A DNA stretch of 9,202 bases from DATKZS01 sp035527835 [NCBI: bacterium] (GTDB lineage: Bacteria; RBG-13-61-14), in assembly GCA_035527835.1 (NCBI GenBank), contig DATKZS010000104.1:1-9202 (forward strand). Direction: 5' to 3'. Within the stretch, counting starts at the first letter, position 1. Each line of letters opens with the position of its first letter. Of the stretch, positions 1 to 6,732 are shown one piece after another. Under the pieces are notes generated by a model. It had not been told where the DNA came from and made no database searches. It saw only the letters and a list, made by a program, of their open reading frames with translations. Both the position numbers and the translations under genes were made by a program.

Positions 1-3
1 AAG

Positions 4-93
4 AAATTCAACCACTAAGGCACTAAGGGCACGAAGGAAAGAAGAATCAAATTTTTTATGCTTCGTGCTCTTTGTGTCTTTGTGGTTCAATTC
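4..93. repeat. Imperfect palindromic repeat (KGYG-unit type)
   Basis: The left arm (10-36) and right arm (61-87) are near-perfect reverse complements, with weaker pairing extending to about 4 and 93. The spacer is about 24 bases and A/T-rich. The right arm consists of three successive units, CTTCGTGCT, CTTTGTGT and CTTTGTGG, so it has a period of 8 to 9 bases as well as being inverted. Such elements are non-coding and can form a long hairpin or cruciform. It may extend left of the window. Its function is unknown; mobility is inferred from the related element at 6428-6692. Confidence 0.75.
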
Positions 94-154
94 ATCTTGT
101 TCTCACTCCGGCCGCTCGATGGGGATGAGGGGTAGAGTAGGGAGCAGCGGGGAC

Positions 155-167
155 GGGGTCAGACCCC
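155..167. repeat. Short perfect palindrome GGGGTC-A-GACCCC
   Basis: Six-base arms surround a single central base, just upstream of the HU-like promoter. Similar short GC-rich palindromes occur as REP-like sequences linked to IS200-like (RAYT) transposases in other genomes. No such transposase is visible here, so that link is only a suggestion. It could also be a protein-binding operator for the gene at 248. Confidence 0.4.
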
Positions 168-196
168 AATACTGGAGGCACCGCAGGGGCTCTAAG

Positions 197-225
197 TTGA
201 AATGTTCATGAGGTCAGCCCATAAT
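197..225 (+). promoter_or_regulatory. Sigma70-type promoter of the HU-like gene
   Basis: A -35 hexamer TTGAAA (197-202) and a -10 hexamer CATAAT (220-225) are separated by 17 bases. Each matches the consensus at five of six positions. Transcription would start near 232, giving a very short leader that contains the GGGAGG ribosome-binding site (about 238-243) just before the ATG at 248. Spacing and position make this a good prediction, but it is inferred from sequence alone. Confidence 0.6.
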
Positions 226-247
226 TCTCCAAGAGGCGGGAGGCGCA

Positions 248-526
248 ATGACCAAGAAAGACTTGATTGATCGGGTGATGGCCAAGAACGAGGGCATGAG
301 GTTCAAGGATGCCGAACTCGTGGTCAACACTCTCTTCGATTCGATTATAGAGGCCTTGGCCTCGGAAGATAAGGTTGAGATTCGTGGTTTCGGCAGCTTC
401 AAGATCAGAGAGCGCAAGGCCAGAGAAGGACGCAATCCCAGGAGCGGCCAGAAGGTCCGGGTCAAGGCCAAGAAGGCAGCTCGATTCAAGGCGGGCAAAG
501 AGTTGAAGGAGCGGGTTGACGGTTAG
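248..526 (+). CDS. HU/IHF-family DNA-binding protein
   Basis: This 92-residue protein has the length and layout of the bacterial HU/IHF family, small dimeric nucleoid proteins that bend DNA in the cytoplasm. The N-terminal part (residues 1-42, starting MTKKDLIDRV) is the helical dimerisation region. The family signature follows at RGFGSF (46-51), and the DNA-binding arm contains GRNPRSG (61-67), whose proline (about 64) is the one that intercalates between bases in HU and IHF. The C-terminal half is strongly basic. The ATG has a GGGAGG sequence four to five bases upstream and a promoter at 197-225. The gene is monocistronic here and diverges in function from the downstream minus-strand genes. 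I cannot tell HU from the IHF beta type by eye, so no symbol is given. Confidence 0.93.
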   Translation: MTKKDLIDRVMAKNEGMRFKDAELVVNTLFDSIIEALASEDKVEIRGFGSFKIRERKAREGRNPRSGQKVRVKAKKAARFKAGKELKERVDG

Positions 527-638
527 TCCTCAAAGTCCAATAGTCCGTGCGGCTTGACTTCGAGAGCGTCGGCGTCAGTGTTGTCCATGCTTAAAGTTAT
601 GATTTTACACTGGACTCTTGGGGGGAATAGTCCCTCTT

Positions 639-2165
639 TCACTCTTGAATTGAATAGCGGCTCGGCGTCTCGAAATCGAGCACGAGCACCTTGTCTCTAA
701 ATTTTATTTTGGTCACCATGGTGCCGAATTCCTGATGCGCGTATGGATTGTCCCAGCGTGCGTATGGACCCAGGTCAGCCGCCGCGCCGCTTACCAGCAT
801 CGGCCCATACCAGCCGACCGTGATAAGTCCCTGGCTGGGGGAATCGTAGGTTACGCTTGAGCCTACCGTCACGGTGGCGTTCCGGATGGAGGTTACAAAC
901 TCGGCGAACGTGCCGTTATTTTCCACGTCACCAAGCTCGACGATCCAGACGTTGTCGGTGTCGTTGGCGATCAGCTCGTAATCGGTTTTAGCCGGATCGG
1001 TGGACCATACGGGCGGACTCGAAGAATAAAGGGCCAGATAGGCATCGCCTTTCCTGCCGATTACCCAGTTGCCTGTTTCCACATATTCATATTCATCGAA
1101 CATTGTCCTCGGGAAATATGCGTGGGTCCAGTCCGGGAAGAGGGAACTTATGGGGAGAGGGGCGCCGAGGTATTTCTCCAGGGTGCCGAAGGCGGGTTCG
1201 TGGTACTGAAAAATCCCGACGTTTTTATTAATAGTGACTCGGGGCACGAATCCACCGGTCCATTCACTGCCGAATTCGGCGCCGACAGGAAGGTCGGCCG
1301 GAAAAGAGGTAATTACGAAACAGTCCCGGTCCAGAGTGGCCTGCCACGCCACCACCTGCCCGGTCCAGGAAAATGGTTTCCAGTCCTGGACCCCCGAAAG
1401 CTGGTAGTAAGGAGTGCGGTAAGTGTAGGTATTGGCTTCCTCCAAAACACTGCCGCGGCTCATGGGCGCGAGCTCCTCGGCCACACCTATCACCGTCTGG
1501 GTGCCGGAAAAGGGCTGGAAAAGAGGGGCCAGGTCTTTGAAGGTATTACCCGCCCATAGGTTGAAGGTATCAAGCAGGTTGAATGATCCATCAATGACTT
1601 CCGGAGCCAGGTAACCCGTCAAGCTCCACCAGAAAACCACGTCCTCGGGTTCGGAATAAGTGATGCCGTAAGAAGGCCCGTCTTCAAGTTTAATGCTGTC
1701 GCGCTGGCGGTGCTCGACACTGTCATTCATATCCCGGGCCACGTCCTCCAGAATTGGCGGCGTCCAGTAACGGTCGCTGGTGGCCAGGAACGCCGCCGTG
1801 AAATTATTAGTGCTGAGCTCGCTGATGCCGCCGATCTCCACGTTATCGAGCATGAGCCAGGCGGCCTCGGTGATGGAGTCGTTCAGTCCGCCAACGTATT
1901 TAGTCGGATAGGTCCGGCCGTGAGTTGTCGCGAAGCGACCCTGGTAATAATTGCTCGCCATGTCAAAAGCCAACACGTCGAGAAGAATGGCGGCCTTGGT
2001 CCTGACGGATTGCTCGTCAGCGAAATCAACCAGGTTGAGCAGCGCCGGCATGTCCTCGTTGAAATAGACGTTGGAATGCCATTCCGCAAAACCGAACCGG
2101 CCGCGGTAATCCAGCCATTTATGAAGCAACGGCCGGGCGTGTTCCATGTGCTCCCGGCCGGTCAT
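639..2165 (-). CDS. Uncharacterised large protein, probably 5'-truncated
   Basis: A protein of about 508 residues is read from the ATG at 2165. The same frame stays open to a TTG at 2189 and is stopped by TAA at 2217-2219. None of these starts has a clear ribosome-binding site; the ATG at 2147 has GGGAG close by. The sequence begins abruptly in what looks like a folded domain (MTGREHMEHARPLL), without a signal peptide. Residues 1 to about 200 are helix-rich with many aromatic residues (RFGFAEWHSNVYF). The second half appears beta-rich (YRTPYYQLSGVQDWKPFSW, then many short hydrophobic strands). This order recalls alpha/alpha-toroid plus beta-sandwich polysaccharide lyase-like proteins, but I recognise no catalytic motif and assign no function. 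The abrupt start, missing translation signals and nearby tRNA scar (2268-2319) suggest a remnant that lost its N-terminal part. Confidence 0.6.
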   Translation of the reverse strand: MTGREHMEHARPLLHKWLDYRGRFGFAEWHSNVYFNEDMPALLNLVDFADEQSVRTKAAILLDVLAFDMASNYYQGRFATTHGRTYPTKYVGGLNDSITEAAWLMLDNVEIGGISELSTNNFTAAFLATSDRYWTPPILEDVARDMNDSVEHRQRDSIKLEDGPSYGITYSEPEDVVFWWSLTGYLAPEVIDGSFNLLDTFNLWAGNTFKDLAPLFQPFSGTQTVIGVAEELAPMSRGSVLEEANTYTYRTPYYQLSGVQDWKPFSWTGQVVAWQATLDRDCFVITSFPADLPVGAEFGSEWTGGFVPRVTINKNVGIFQYHEPAFGTLEKYLGAPLPISSLFPDWTHAYFPRTMFDEYEYVETGNWVIGRKGDAYLALYSSSPPVWSTDPAKTDYELIANDTDNVWIVELGDVENNGTFAEFVTSIRNATVTVGSSVTYDSPSQGLITVGWYGPMLVSGAAADLGPYARWDNPYAHQEFGTMVTKIKFRDKVLVLDFETPSRYSIQE

Positions 2166-2267
2166 GCCGGCTTTTGCGCGGCAACACAAAAAGACAGGAA
2201 GAAATAGGGAAAAGAATTAGACTGATAAGATTCCGGCGGGGGATCAGACCACTCGGTGATTTGGTGT

Positions 2268-2319
2268 TGGCGGGCCGTGCGAGATTCGAACCCGCGGCCA
2301 ACGGATGATAAGAGCAACC
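2268..2319 (-). pseudogene. 3' half of tRNA-Lys(CTT), probable attachment-site scar
   Basis: Read on the minus strand, this stretch has a CTCTTAT anticodon loop (2308-2314), an imperfect anticodon stem, and a TGGCC-like variable region. A T-arm follows: stem GCGGG/CTCGC, loop TTCGAAT, 2279-2295. The acceptor 3' strand ACGGCCC, discriminator G and encoded CCA come last. The 5' half (acceptor strand GGGCCGT and D-arm) is not found upstream. A tRNA fragment running from the anticodon loop to CCA is the typical duplicated end left by tyrosine-recombinase integration into a tRNA gene. The lysine assignment rests on the CTT anticodon and the acceptor sequence. The region between anticodon stem and T-arm is about two bases longer than normal, so it is degenerate. 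Confidence 0.6.
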
Positions 2320-2414
2320 TAGACGACAATTTAAAACCGGCTCCTATTCAATGACTTGCTGAATCATAAACTACGTTAGGGTCGGTTGCTGTTTACCATT
2401 ATTTTCATAGGGCT

Positions 2415-2730
2415 CTGTACATTTCAGAGTGGATGATACTTGCAGCATGATCAGCCAAGACTTTTACACGGATGGAAGGGATTTGAACGGATTTCACGGA
2501 TCGGACCAGGATATCCGTGCGATCCGTATTCCATCCGTCGGCGTCAAGTTAATACGTTCCCCTTCAAGTCATCGGGATCAGCGGTCTTTTCCCAGCCTCC
2601 GGATGGGAACTGATCTCACGGATCAAGAAATTTCCGGCCATTTTTCTGATCCGTGTCATCCGTTTCATCCGTTTTCATCCGTGTAAATTCTTAAAGCCCG
2701 CCGGAGGATGATCCACTCTCGAGTGCACAG
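2415..2730. repeat. Large nested palindrome with ACGGAT units
   Basis: The outer arms 2415-2439 and 2706-2730 are imperfect inverted repeats, both carrying AGAGTGGAT followed by a similar tail. The inner arms 2462-2502 and 2648-2687 are a second inverted pair, beginning and ending with TTTACACGGATG and its complement. The inner arms are made of repeated ACGGAT or ATCCGT units about 9 to 10 bases apart. No convincing protein is encoded. It lies downstream of kduD and may act as a fold-back terminator or be a non-autonomous mobile element. A weak 6-base direct repeat (TTTCAT, 2403-2408 and 2735-2740) flanks it. Confidence 0.7.
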
Positions 2731-2751
2731 GACCTTTCATGGAAACAGGCC

Positions 2752-2781
2752 GATTTTACAAAATCCCGGAACATTCCCGGA
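2752..2781 (-). terminator. Possible terminator after kduD
   Basis: On the minus strand, about 15 bases after the kduD stop, CCGGGAA-TG-TTCCGG can form a short bulged stem, followed by GATTTTGTAAAATC with a run of T. The stem is short and the T-run is interrupted, so this is a weak prediction. The palindrome at 2415-2730 could contribute. Confidence 0.3.
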
Positions 2782-2795
2782 TCATTTACCCGTGC

Positions 2796-3560
2796 TTATT
2801 TTCCCATCCATCCGCCGTCCACCACCACGATGGACCCGTTCATGTAGTTGGAGGCCGCCGAGGCCAGGAACACCACCGGCCCGGCAAAGTCCCGGGGCTC
2901 TCCCCATCGGCCCTGGGGGATGCGCTCGAGGATCGCCTGGTATCTTGCCGGGTCGTCCTGGAGGGGCTGGGTGTTGGGCGTTTTAACGTAGCCGGGCGCG
3001 ATGCCGTTCACGTTCACGCCCTTTCCGGCCCACTCGTTGGCGAACGCCATCACCAGCTGCCCGAGCCCGCCCTTGCTGGCCGCATAGCCGGGCACGGTGA
3101 CCCCGCCCTGGAAGGTCAAGAGCGAGCAGGTGAAGATGATCTTGCCCGCGCCGCGCTTTAACATGTCCTTGCCGAACTCGCGGGTGATGACGAACTGGGA
3201 ACTCAGGTTAACCTCGATGACCCGGTCCCAGTATTCGTCGGGATGCTCGGCCGCGGGCTTGCGCATGATGATTCCCGCGTTGTTTACCAGGATGTCAATT
3301 TTTTTGAGATCCTTCCTGATATTCTTGATGGACGCATACAGGGAGTCGCGGCTGGAGAAGTCGGCGGCATAGTGCGCGTACTTCCTGCCGAGCGCCGCCA
3401 CGGCCTTTCCGGTTTCGCCGCGGCCTTTCATCTTGCGGCTCATGGCGACGATGTCCGCGCCGGCCTCGGCGAGAGCGATGGCCATGGCCTGGCCGATACC
3501 GGAGGACGCGCCGGTGACAACGGCGGTCTTCCCATCCAGTCTGAAATCGTCAAGAATCAT
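2796..3560 (-). CDS. kduD: 2-dehydro-3-deoxy-D-gluconate 5-dehydrogenase (KduD), SDR family
   Basis: KduD interconverts 2,5-diketo-3-deoxygluconate and 2-keto-3-deoxygluconate using NAD(H), the step after KduI in unsaturated-uronate breakdown. The 254-residue protein is a classical short-chain dehydrogenase. It has the dinucleotide-binding motif TGASSGIG (16-23), NNAG (93-96), Asn118, catalytic Ser146, and Tyr159-x3-Lys163. KduD-like stretches include the FQGG...VPGYAASK region, IAPGYVKTPNTQPL, ERIPQGRWGEP and the C-terminal VDGGW, all closely resembling E. coli KduD as I remember it. I chose the ATG at 3560 because MILDDFRLDG matches the KduD start and AGGAAAGGA lies upstream; the frame remains open further upstream. 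It begins 14 bases after the dctM stop, so it is the last gene of the operon. A related gluconate SDR is the main alternative, but kduI in the same operon supports KduD. Confidence 0.88.
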   Translation of the reverse strand: MILDDFRLDGKTAVVTGASSGIGQAMAIALAEAGADIVAMSRKMKGRGETGKAVAALGRKYAHYAADFSSRDSLYASIKNIRKDLKKIDILVNNAGIIMRKPAAEHPDEYWDRVIEVNLSSQFVITREFGKDMLKRGAGKIIFTCSLLTFQGGVTVPGYAASKGGLGQLVMAFANEWAGKGVNVNGIAPGYVKTPNTQPLQDDPARYQAILERIPQGRWGEPRDFAGPVVFLASAASNYMNGSIVVVDGGWMGK

Positions 3561-3574
3561 GGCGCCATCCTTTC

Positions 3575-4870
3575 CTACTTGATCAGTTCGAGGGTGCGGG
3601 GAAGCCAAAGAGAGAGCCCGGGCACGAAGGTTATGACCATGAGCGATGCGGCCATGGCCGCGAAGAACGGCAGCATGGGCCTGGTCACTTCGGCGATCGA
3701 GGTTTTGCCCACGCTGCAGCCCACGAACAGGCAGGATCCCACCGGCGGAGTGCAGAGCCCGATGCAGAGGTTGGCTATGATCATGATGCCGAAGTGCACG
3801 GGGTGCATGCCCAGTTTTTCGACCACGGGAAGGAAGATGGGCGTGAAGATGAGCACCGCCGGCGTCATGTCCATGAAGGTTCCGACGAAGAGCAGGAGCA
3901 GGTTGATGATGAGCATGATCACCACGGTGTTGTCAGAGACTCCCAGGAGCGCTTTGGCCACGCCCTGAGGTATGTTCTGGGTGGTCAAGAGCCAACTCAT
4001 GGCCGAGCTGGCTCCCACCATCAGCATGACGATGGCGGTTATCTTGCCGACCTGGACCAGTATCTCCGGCATGTCCCGGAGCTTGACCTCGCGGTAGATA
4101 ACCACGGCCAGCAAAAACGAGTAGGCCACGGCCATGGCGGCGGCCTCGGTGGCCGTGAAGATTCCGCCCAAAATGCCGCCGATGACGATGACGATCAACA
4201 ACAGGCTCATGAAAGCGCCGCCAAAAGACTTGGCTATTTCGGCCGCTCCCGCGTACTCGCCCGCCTTGTAACCTCGCGCCATGCCGATAAGCCCGCACAC
4301 CGCCAGGATGCCAAGCCCGATGAGCACGCCGGGCAGGACGCCGGCCATGAACAAGGCGGCAATCGAAACGGTGCCGGCGGCCACGGCGTACACGATCATG
4401 ATATTGCTGGGAGGGATGACCATGCCGGTGGTGGCCGCGGTCACGGTGACGGCCACGTTGAAGTCGCGGTCGTAGCCCTTATTATTCATCTCCGGGATCA
4501 TGAAGCCGCCGATGGAGGATACGGCGGCCACCGCCGAGCCGGAGATGGCTCCGAAGATCATGCAGGTCAGGGTGTTAACGTAGGCCAGTCCTCCCGGCAG
4601 CCACCCCACCAGGGCGTTGGCGAAGCGGATCAGGCGCGAAGCCATGCCGCCCCGGCCCATCAGTACGCCGGAGAAGATGAAAAAGGGTATGGCCAGCAGG
4701 GCGAAGCTGTCCACGCCGTTCGCCATCTTCATGGCCACCATGTATGAGGGATCGCCCCCGACGGCCAGAATGGCCAGGAAAGTCGACATGGCGATGGCCA
4801 CGGCGATGGGCACGTTCATGAGCAGCAGCAGCACGAAGCTGACAACCAGGATTAGCGGAACCATGCTCAA
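3575..4870 (-). CDS. dctM: TRAP transporter large permease (DctM family)
   Basis: This 431-residue, very hydrophobic protein is the large membrane subunit of a TRAP transporter, which moves organic acids inward using a sodium gradient together with DctQ and a periplasmic binding protein. The sequence shows about a dozen hydrophobic segments. Polar breaks typical of the family include FGAISGSAVAAVSSIGG (near residue 110), PPSNIMIVYAVAAG, and IGLCTPPVGSCLFVGCSVGK near the C-terminus, the two halves of the inverted-repeat scaffold. The reading frame begins at TTG (4870), overlapping the dctQ stop TGA. AAGGAGG lies seven bases before that TTG but thirteen before the alternative ATG (4864), so I prefer TTG. 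The kduI and kduD genes in the operon imply that the cargo is an unsaturated or deoxy-keto uronate, but the permease sequence alone does not reveal the substrate. Confidence 0.93.
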   Translation of the reverse strand: MSMVPLILVVSFVLLLLMNVPIAVAIAMSTFLAILAVGGDPSYMVAMKMANGVDSFALLAIPFFIFSGVLMGRGGMASRLIRFANALVGWLPGGLAYVNTLTCMIFGAISGSAVAAVSSIGGFMIPEMNNKGYDRDFNVAVTVTAATTGMVIPPSNIMIVYAVAAGTVSIAALFMAGVLPGVLIGLGILAVCGLIGMARGYKAGEYAGAAEIAKSFGGAFMSLLLIVIVIGGILGGIFTATEAAAMAVAYSFLLAVVIYREVKLRDMPEILVQVGKITAIVMLMVGASSAMSWLLTTQNIPQGVAKALLGVSDNTVVIMLIINLLLLFVGTFMDMTPAVLIFTPIFLPVVEKLGMHPVHFGIMIIANLCIGLCTPPVGSCLFVGCSVGKTSIAEVTRPMLPFFAAMAASLMVITFVPGLSLWLPRTLELIK

Positions 4871-5391
4871 CCGGCGTCCTCCTTGCCCGCGCCTTCCTGA
4901 TTGGTGAACCGCGCCCTGGTTATGGATTCGAGGGAAAAGAGCAGGAAGAAGACCCCGCTCACCGGCACCGCAAGATAGACATAGGCCTTGGGGATGCCCA
5001 GGGCCATCATCATCTGGTTGAGGCTGAAGGTCCGCGATACCAGGGTGAAGCCGCCGAAGAGCAAAACCGAGACCGTGAAGGCCAGCACGACCAGGTCGGC
5101 CGTTAACGTCATCCTTTTGCGGGTAGCATCGTCCATCCTTGCCACGAAGTAGTCAACCCCCAGATGCTCGCGGGTCCCGAAGGCCACGGCCGCGCCCAGC
5201 AACACCACCCAGATGAGCAGCACCCGGGCCAGTTCCTCCGTCCAGCTGCTCTGCTCTCCCAGAAGGTAGCGGGAAGCCACGCCCCACAGAACGTCGAGGA
5301 CCAGGAGAATGAGAGCCACCATGAGCACTATCTCCAAGAACCGCACCATCGAGGTTTTCACTTTGATAAAGGCCTGGATAATGGCATCCAT
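4867..5391 (-). CDS. dctQ: TRAP transporter small permease (DctQ family)
   Basis: This 174-residue inner-membrane protein is the small subunit that pairs with DctM. Four hydrophobic segments are visible, around residues 18-38, 55-72, 95-115 and 135-155. The family-typical region SRYLLGEQSSWTEELARVLL lies between the first two, where the conserved W-x-E-E-x-x-R is found, followed by a GTREHLGVDYF loop. The ATG at 5391 lies four bases after the dctP stop, with GGAG at the end of dctP as ribosome-binding site. The 3' end overlaps dctM by four bases, so translation is probably coupled. DctQ has no catalytic role of its own; it forms the membrane complex with DctM. Confidence 0.92.
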   Translation of the reverse strand: MDAIIQAFIKVKTSMVRFLEIVLMVALILLVLDVLWGVASRYLLGEQSSWTEELARVLLIWVVLLGAAVAFGTREHLGVDYFVARMDDATRKRMTLTADLVVLAFTVSVLLFGGFTLVSRTFSLNQMMMALGIPKAYVYLAVPVSGVFFLLFSLESITRARFTNQEGAGKEDAG

Positions 5392-5395
5392 TGGT

Positions 5396-6427
5396 TCACT
5401 CCATCTCCCTGATCCGCTCGAGCAGCTCGCCCACCGCCGTTCCCTGGTAGGAATCGAGCAGCGGTTTTACCTTCTCGACGAAAGGCCTCTGGTCAGGGTA
5501 GTAAATCTTTGCACCCTCCTCCTGGGCCAGCTTCAGGGCCTCCTCGGTCTTCTCCTGCCAAAGCTTCCTCTGGTAGCGGGAGGCGTCATCCGCGGCCTGC
5601 TGCAGCCATGCCTTCACCTTCGGGTCGAGTCCTTGCCAGACCTCTTCGCTGATGAGCAGGATATCGGGAACGCGGGTGTGGCCGTCCATGGAGAAGTATT
5701 TACAGACCTCGTAGTGGCGGTTGCTGTAATAGCTGGGCGGGTTGTTCTCGGCGCCATCCACCACTCCCTGCTGGAGCGCGGTATAGAGCTCGCCCCAGGC
5801 GATGGGCGTTGGCGCGCCGCCCAAGGCCGAGACCATGCTGATGGCGGTTTTCGAGTTCATGACCCTGATCTTCAAGCCGGCCAGATCATCCGGGGTGAGC
5901 ACGGGCCTGTCCTTGGTGTAGAAGTTCCTGCTGCCGGAGTCGAAGTAACAAAGGCCGCGGAGGTTCTTGTCCACTCCGCCCAGAAGAAGTTCTTTGCCGA
6001 GCTCGCTGTCCAACACCCTCCAGTAGTGTTCGCGGTCCTTGAACACGTACGGCAGGCTGAACACGGCCATCGCGGGAATGAAGCCTTCCATGGGGGACGC
6101 CGAGGTCTTGGTCAGGTCCAGCGCGCCGTTTTGGAGCAGCTCGATGCATTCGGTTTCGCTGCCGATGACTCCGCTGGGATAGATGTCTATGGTTACGGCG
6201 CCGCCGGAGATTTCTTCGAGGCGTTCCTTCATGTATACCAGGGCGGCATGGACCGGGTGAGAGGGATCGAGAGTGTGGGCCAGTTTAAGGACCAGGACTC
6301 GATCTTTTTTATCGTGGGGCTCATCCAGATTCTGGAACCTCACCCAAACGGAGAAAACAATGGTGGCGATAAGGGCCCCCACCATGATTCCGGCCGCGAA
6401 ACCGGAGGATTTTTTTTCAGCCATCAT
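5396..6427 (-). CDS. dctP: TRAP transporter substrate-binding protein (DctP family)
   Basis: DctP-family proteins capture organic acid anions outside the inner membrane and deliver them to DctQ/DctM. This 343-residue protein has an N-terminal hydrophobic stretch (about 11-29), then the binding domains starting at RVLVLKLAHT. Family features include YPSGVIGSETECIELLQNG (83-101), FSLPYVF (123-129), Arg167 in SGSRNFY, and the GLKIRVMNS segment. Arg188 in that segment is the expected carboxylate-binding arginine. WGELYTALQQGVVDGAENN follows. The N-terminal segment has no obvious cleavage motif (IVFSVWVRFQ), so the protein may remain anchored. The start is ATG-ATG-GCT at 6427. The 265-bp element 6428-6692 directly abuts this codon, and no good ribosome-binding site is visible within it, so expression may be impaired. 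A TTG at 6445 is in frame but lies inside the element. Confidence 0.9.
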   Translation of the reverse strand: MMAEKKSSGFAAGIMVGALIATIVFSVWVRFQNLDEPHDKKDRVLVLKLAHTLDPSHPVHAALVYMKERLEEISGGAVTIDIYPSGVIGSETECIELLQNGALDLTKTSASPMEGFIPAMAVFSLPYVFKDREHYWRVLDSELGKELLLGGVDKNLRGLCYFDSGSRNFYTKDRPVLTPDDLAGLKIRVMNSKTAISMVSALGGAPTPIAWGELYTALQQGVVDGAENNPPSYYSNRHYEVCKYFSMDGHTRVPDILLISEEVWQGLDPKVKAWLQQAADDASRYQRKLWQEKTEEALKLAQEEGAKIYYPDQRPFVEKVKPLLDSYQGTAVGELLERIREME

Positions 6428-6692
6428 CAGTGCTGTCCAAAACAAACGAACCGGAAAACCGCCATGGCGCCAAGAACGCCAAGCATCATGATTTTATTTA
6501 AATCTCAGTCCAGCTTCCGGCCAAATGATTCTTTCTTGGCGCTCCCGCCGGCCGGTTCGCCAAGCAGGTTGGGGCCAAAGCCCTGGAGCTGTTTTTCAGT
6601 CCCGCCGCAAAGAAACACCAGGATTTACTCGGCGATTCTTGGCGTTCTTGGCGCCTTGGCGGTTTTCTTAGCTCCTATTTGGGACAAGGGTG
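6428..6692. mobile_element. 265-bp MITE-like palindromic element, copy 1
   Basis: The ends are imperfect terminal inverted repeats: CAGTGCTGTCCAAAA on the left, and CACCCTTGTCCCAAA when the right end is read on the minus strand. Inside are long arms 6455-6483 and 6638-6666, which pair at 28 of 29 positions. A separate internal hairpin lies at 6535-6564 (CTTGGCG...CGCCAAG). The element is bounded exactly by the 9-bp direct repeat AGCCATCAT at 6419-6427 and 6693-6701, a likely target-site duplication. There is no transposase, so it would need one supplied elsewhere. A second copy begins at 9063. It separates kduI from dctP inside the operon. Confidence 0.8.
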
Positions 6693-6701
6693 AGCCATCA
6701 T
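6675..6701 (-). CDS. Eight-codon leader ORF made by element insertion
   Basis: The right-hand copy of the duplicated target restores ATG-ATG-GCT at 6701, the original dctP start, and continues into the element as MMAHPCPK before TAG at 6675-6677. GAAGG lies five bases upstream, apparently the ancestral dctP ribosome-binding site. If translated, ribosomes leaving kduI would make this octapeptide and stop about 250 bases before dctP. It is probably an insertion by-product without function. Confidence 0.4.
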   Translation of the reverse strand: MMAHPCPK

Positions 6702-6732
6702 GAAAGCCTTCGGGTTTGGAGAATCTCGCCGC

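Noticed and set aside
2268-2343. Complete tRNA gene
   Set aside because: The 3' half is convincing, but no D-arm or matching 5' acceptor strand is found. GAGCCGG near 2337-2343 pairs only in part and is probably chance.
2429-2686. Plus-strand frame of 85 codons in the nested palindrome
   Set aside because: It lies entirely within inverted ACGGAT/ATCCGT units, so the peptide reflects the repeat and not a gene.
2462-2687. Possible CRISPR-like short repeats
   Set aside because: The units are only 6 to 10 bases, directly adjacent and inverted between arms. There are no 25-40-base repeats with unique spacers.
3794-4747. Plus-strand open frame of 317 codons opposite dctM
   Set aside because: The product is dominated by His, Gly, Asp and Gln, the complement of hydrophobic membrane codons. 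It is a shadow of dctM.
5309-6703. Long plus-strand open frame (464 codons) opposite dctP
   Set aside because: It is antisense to a clear DctP protein with family motifs and shows no recognisable domain. Long antisense frames are expected in GC-rich genes.
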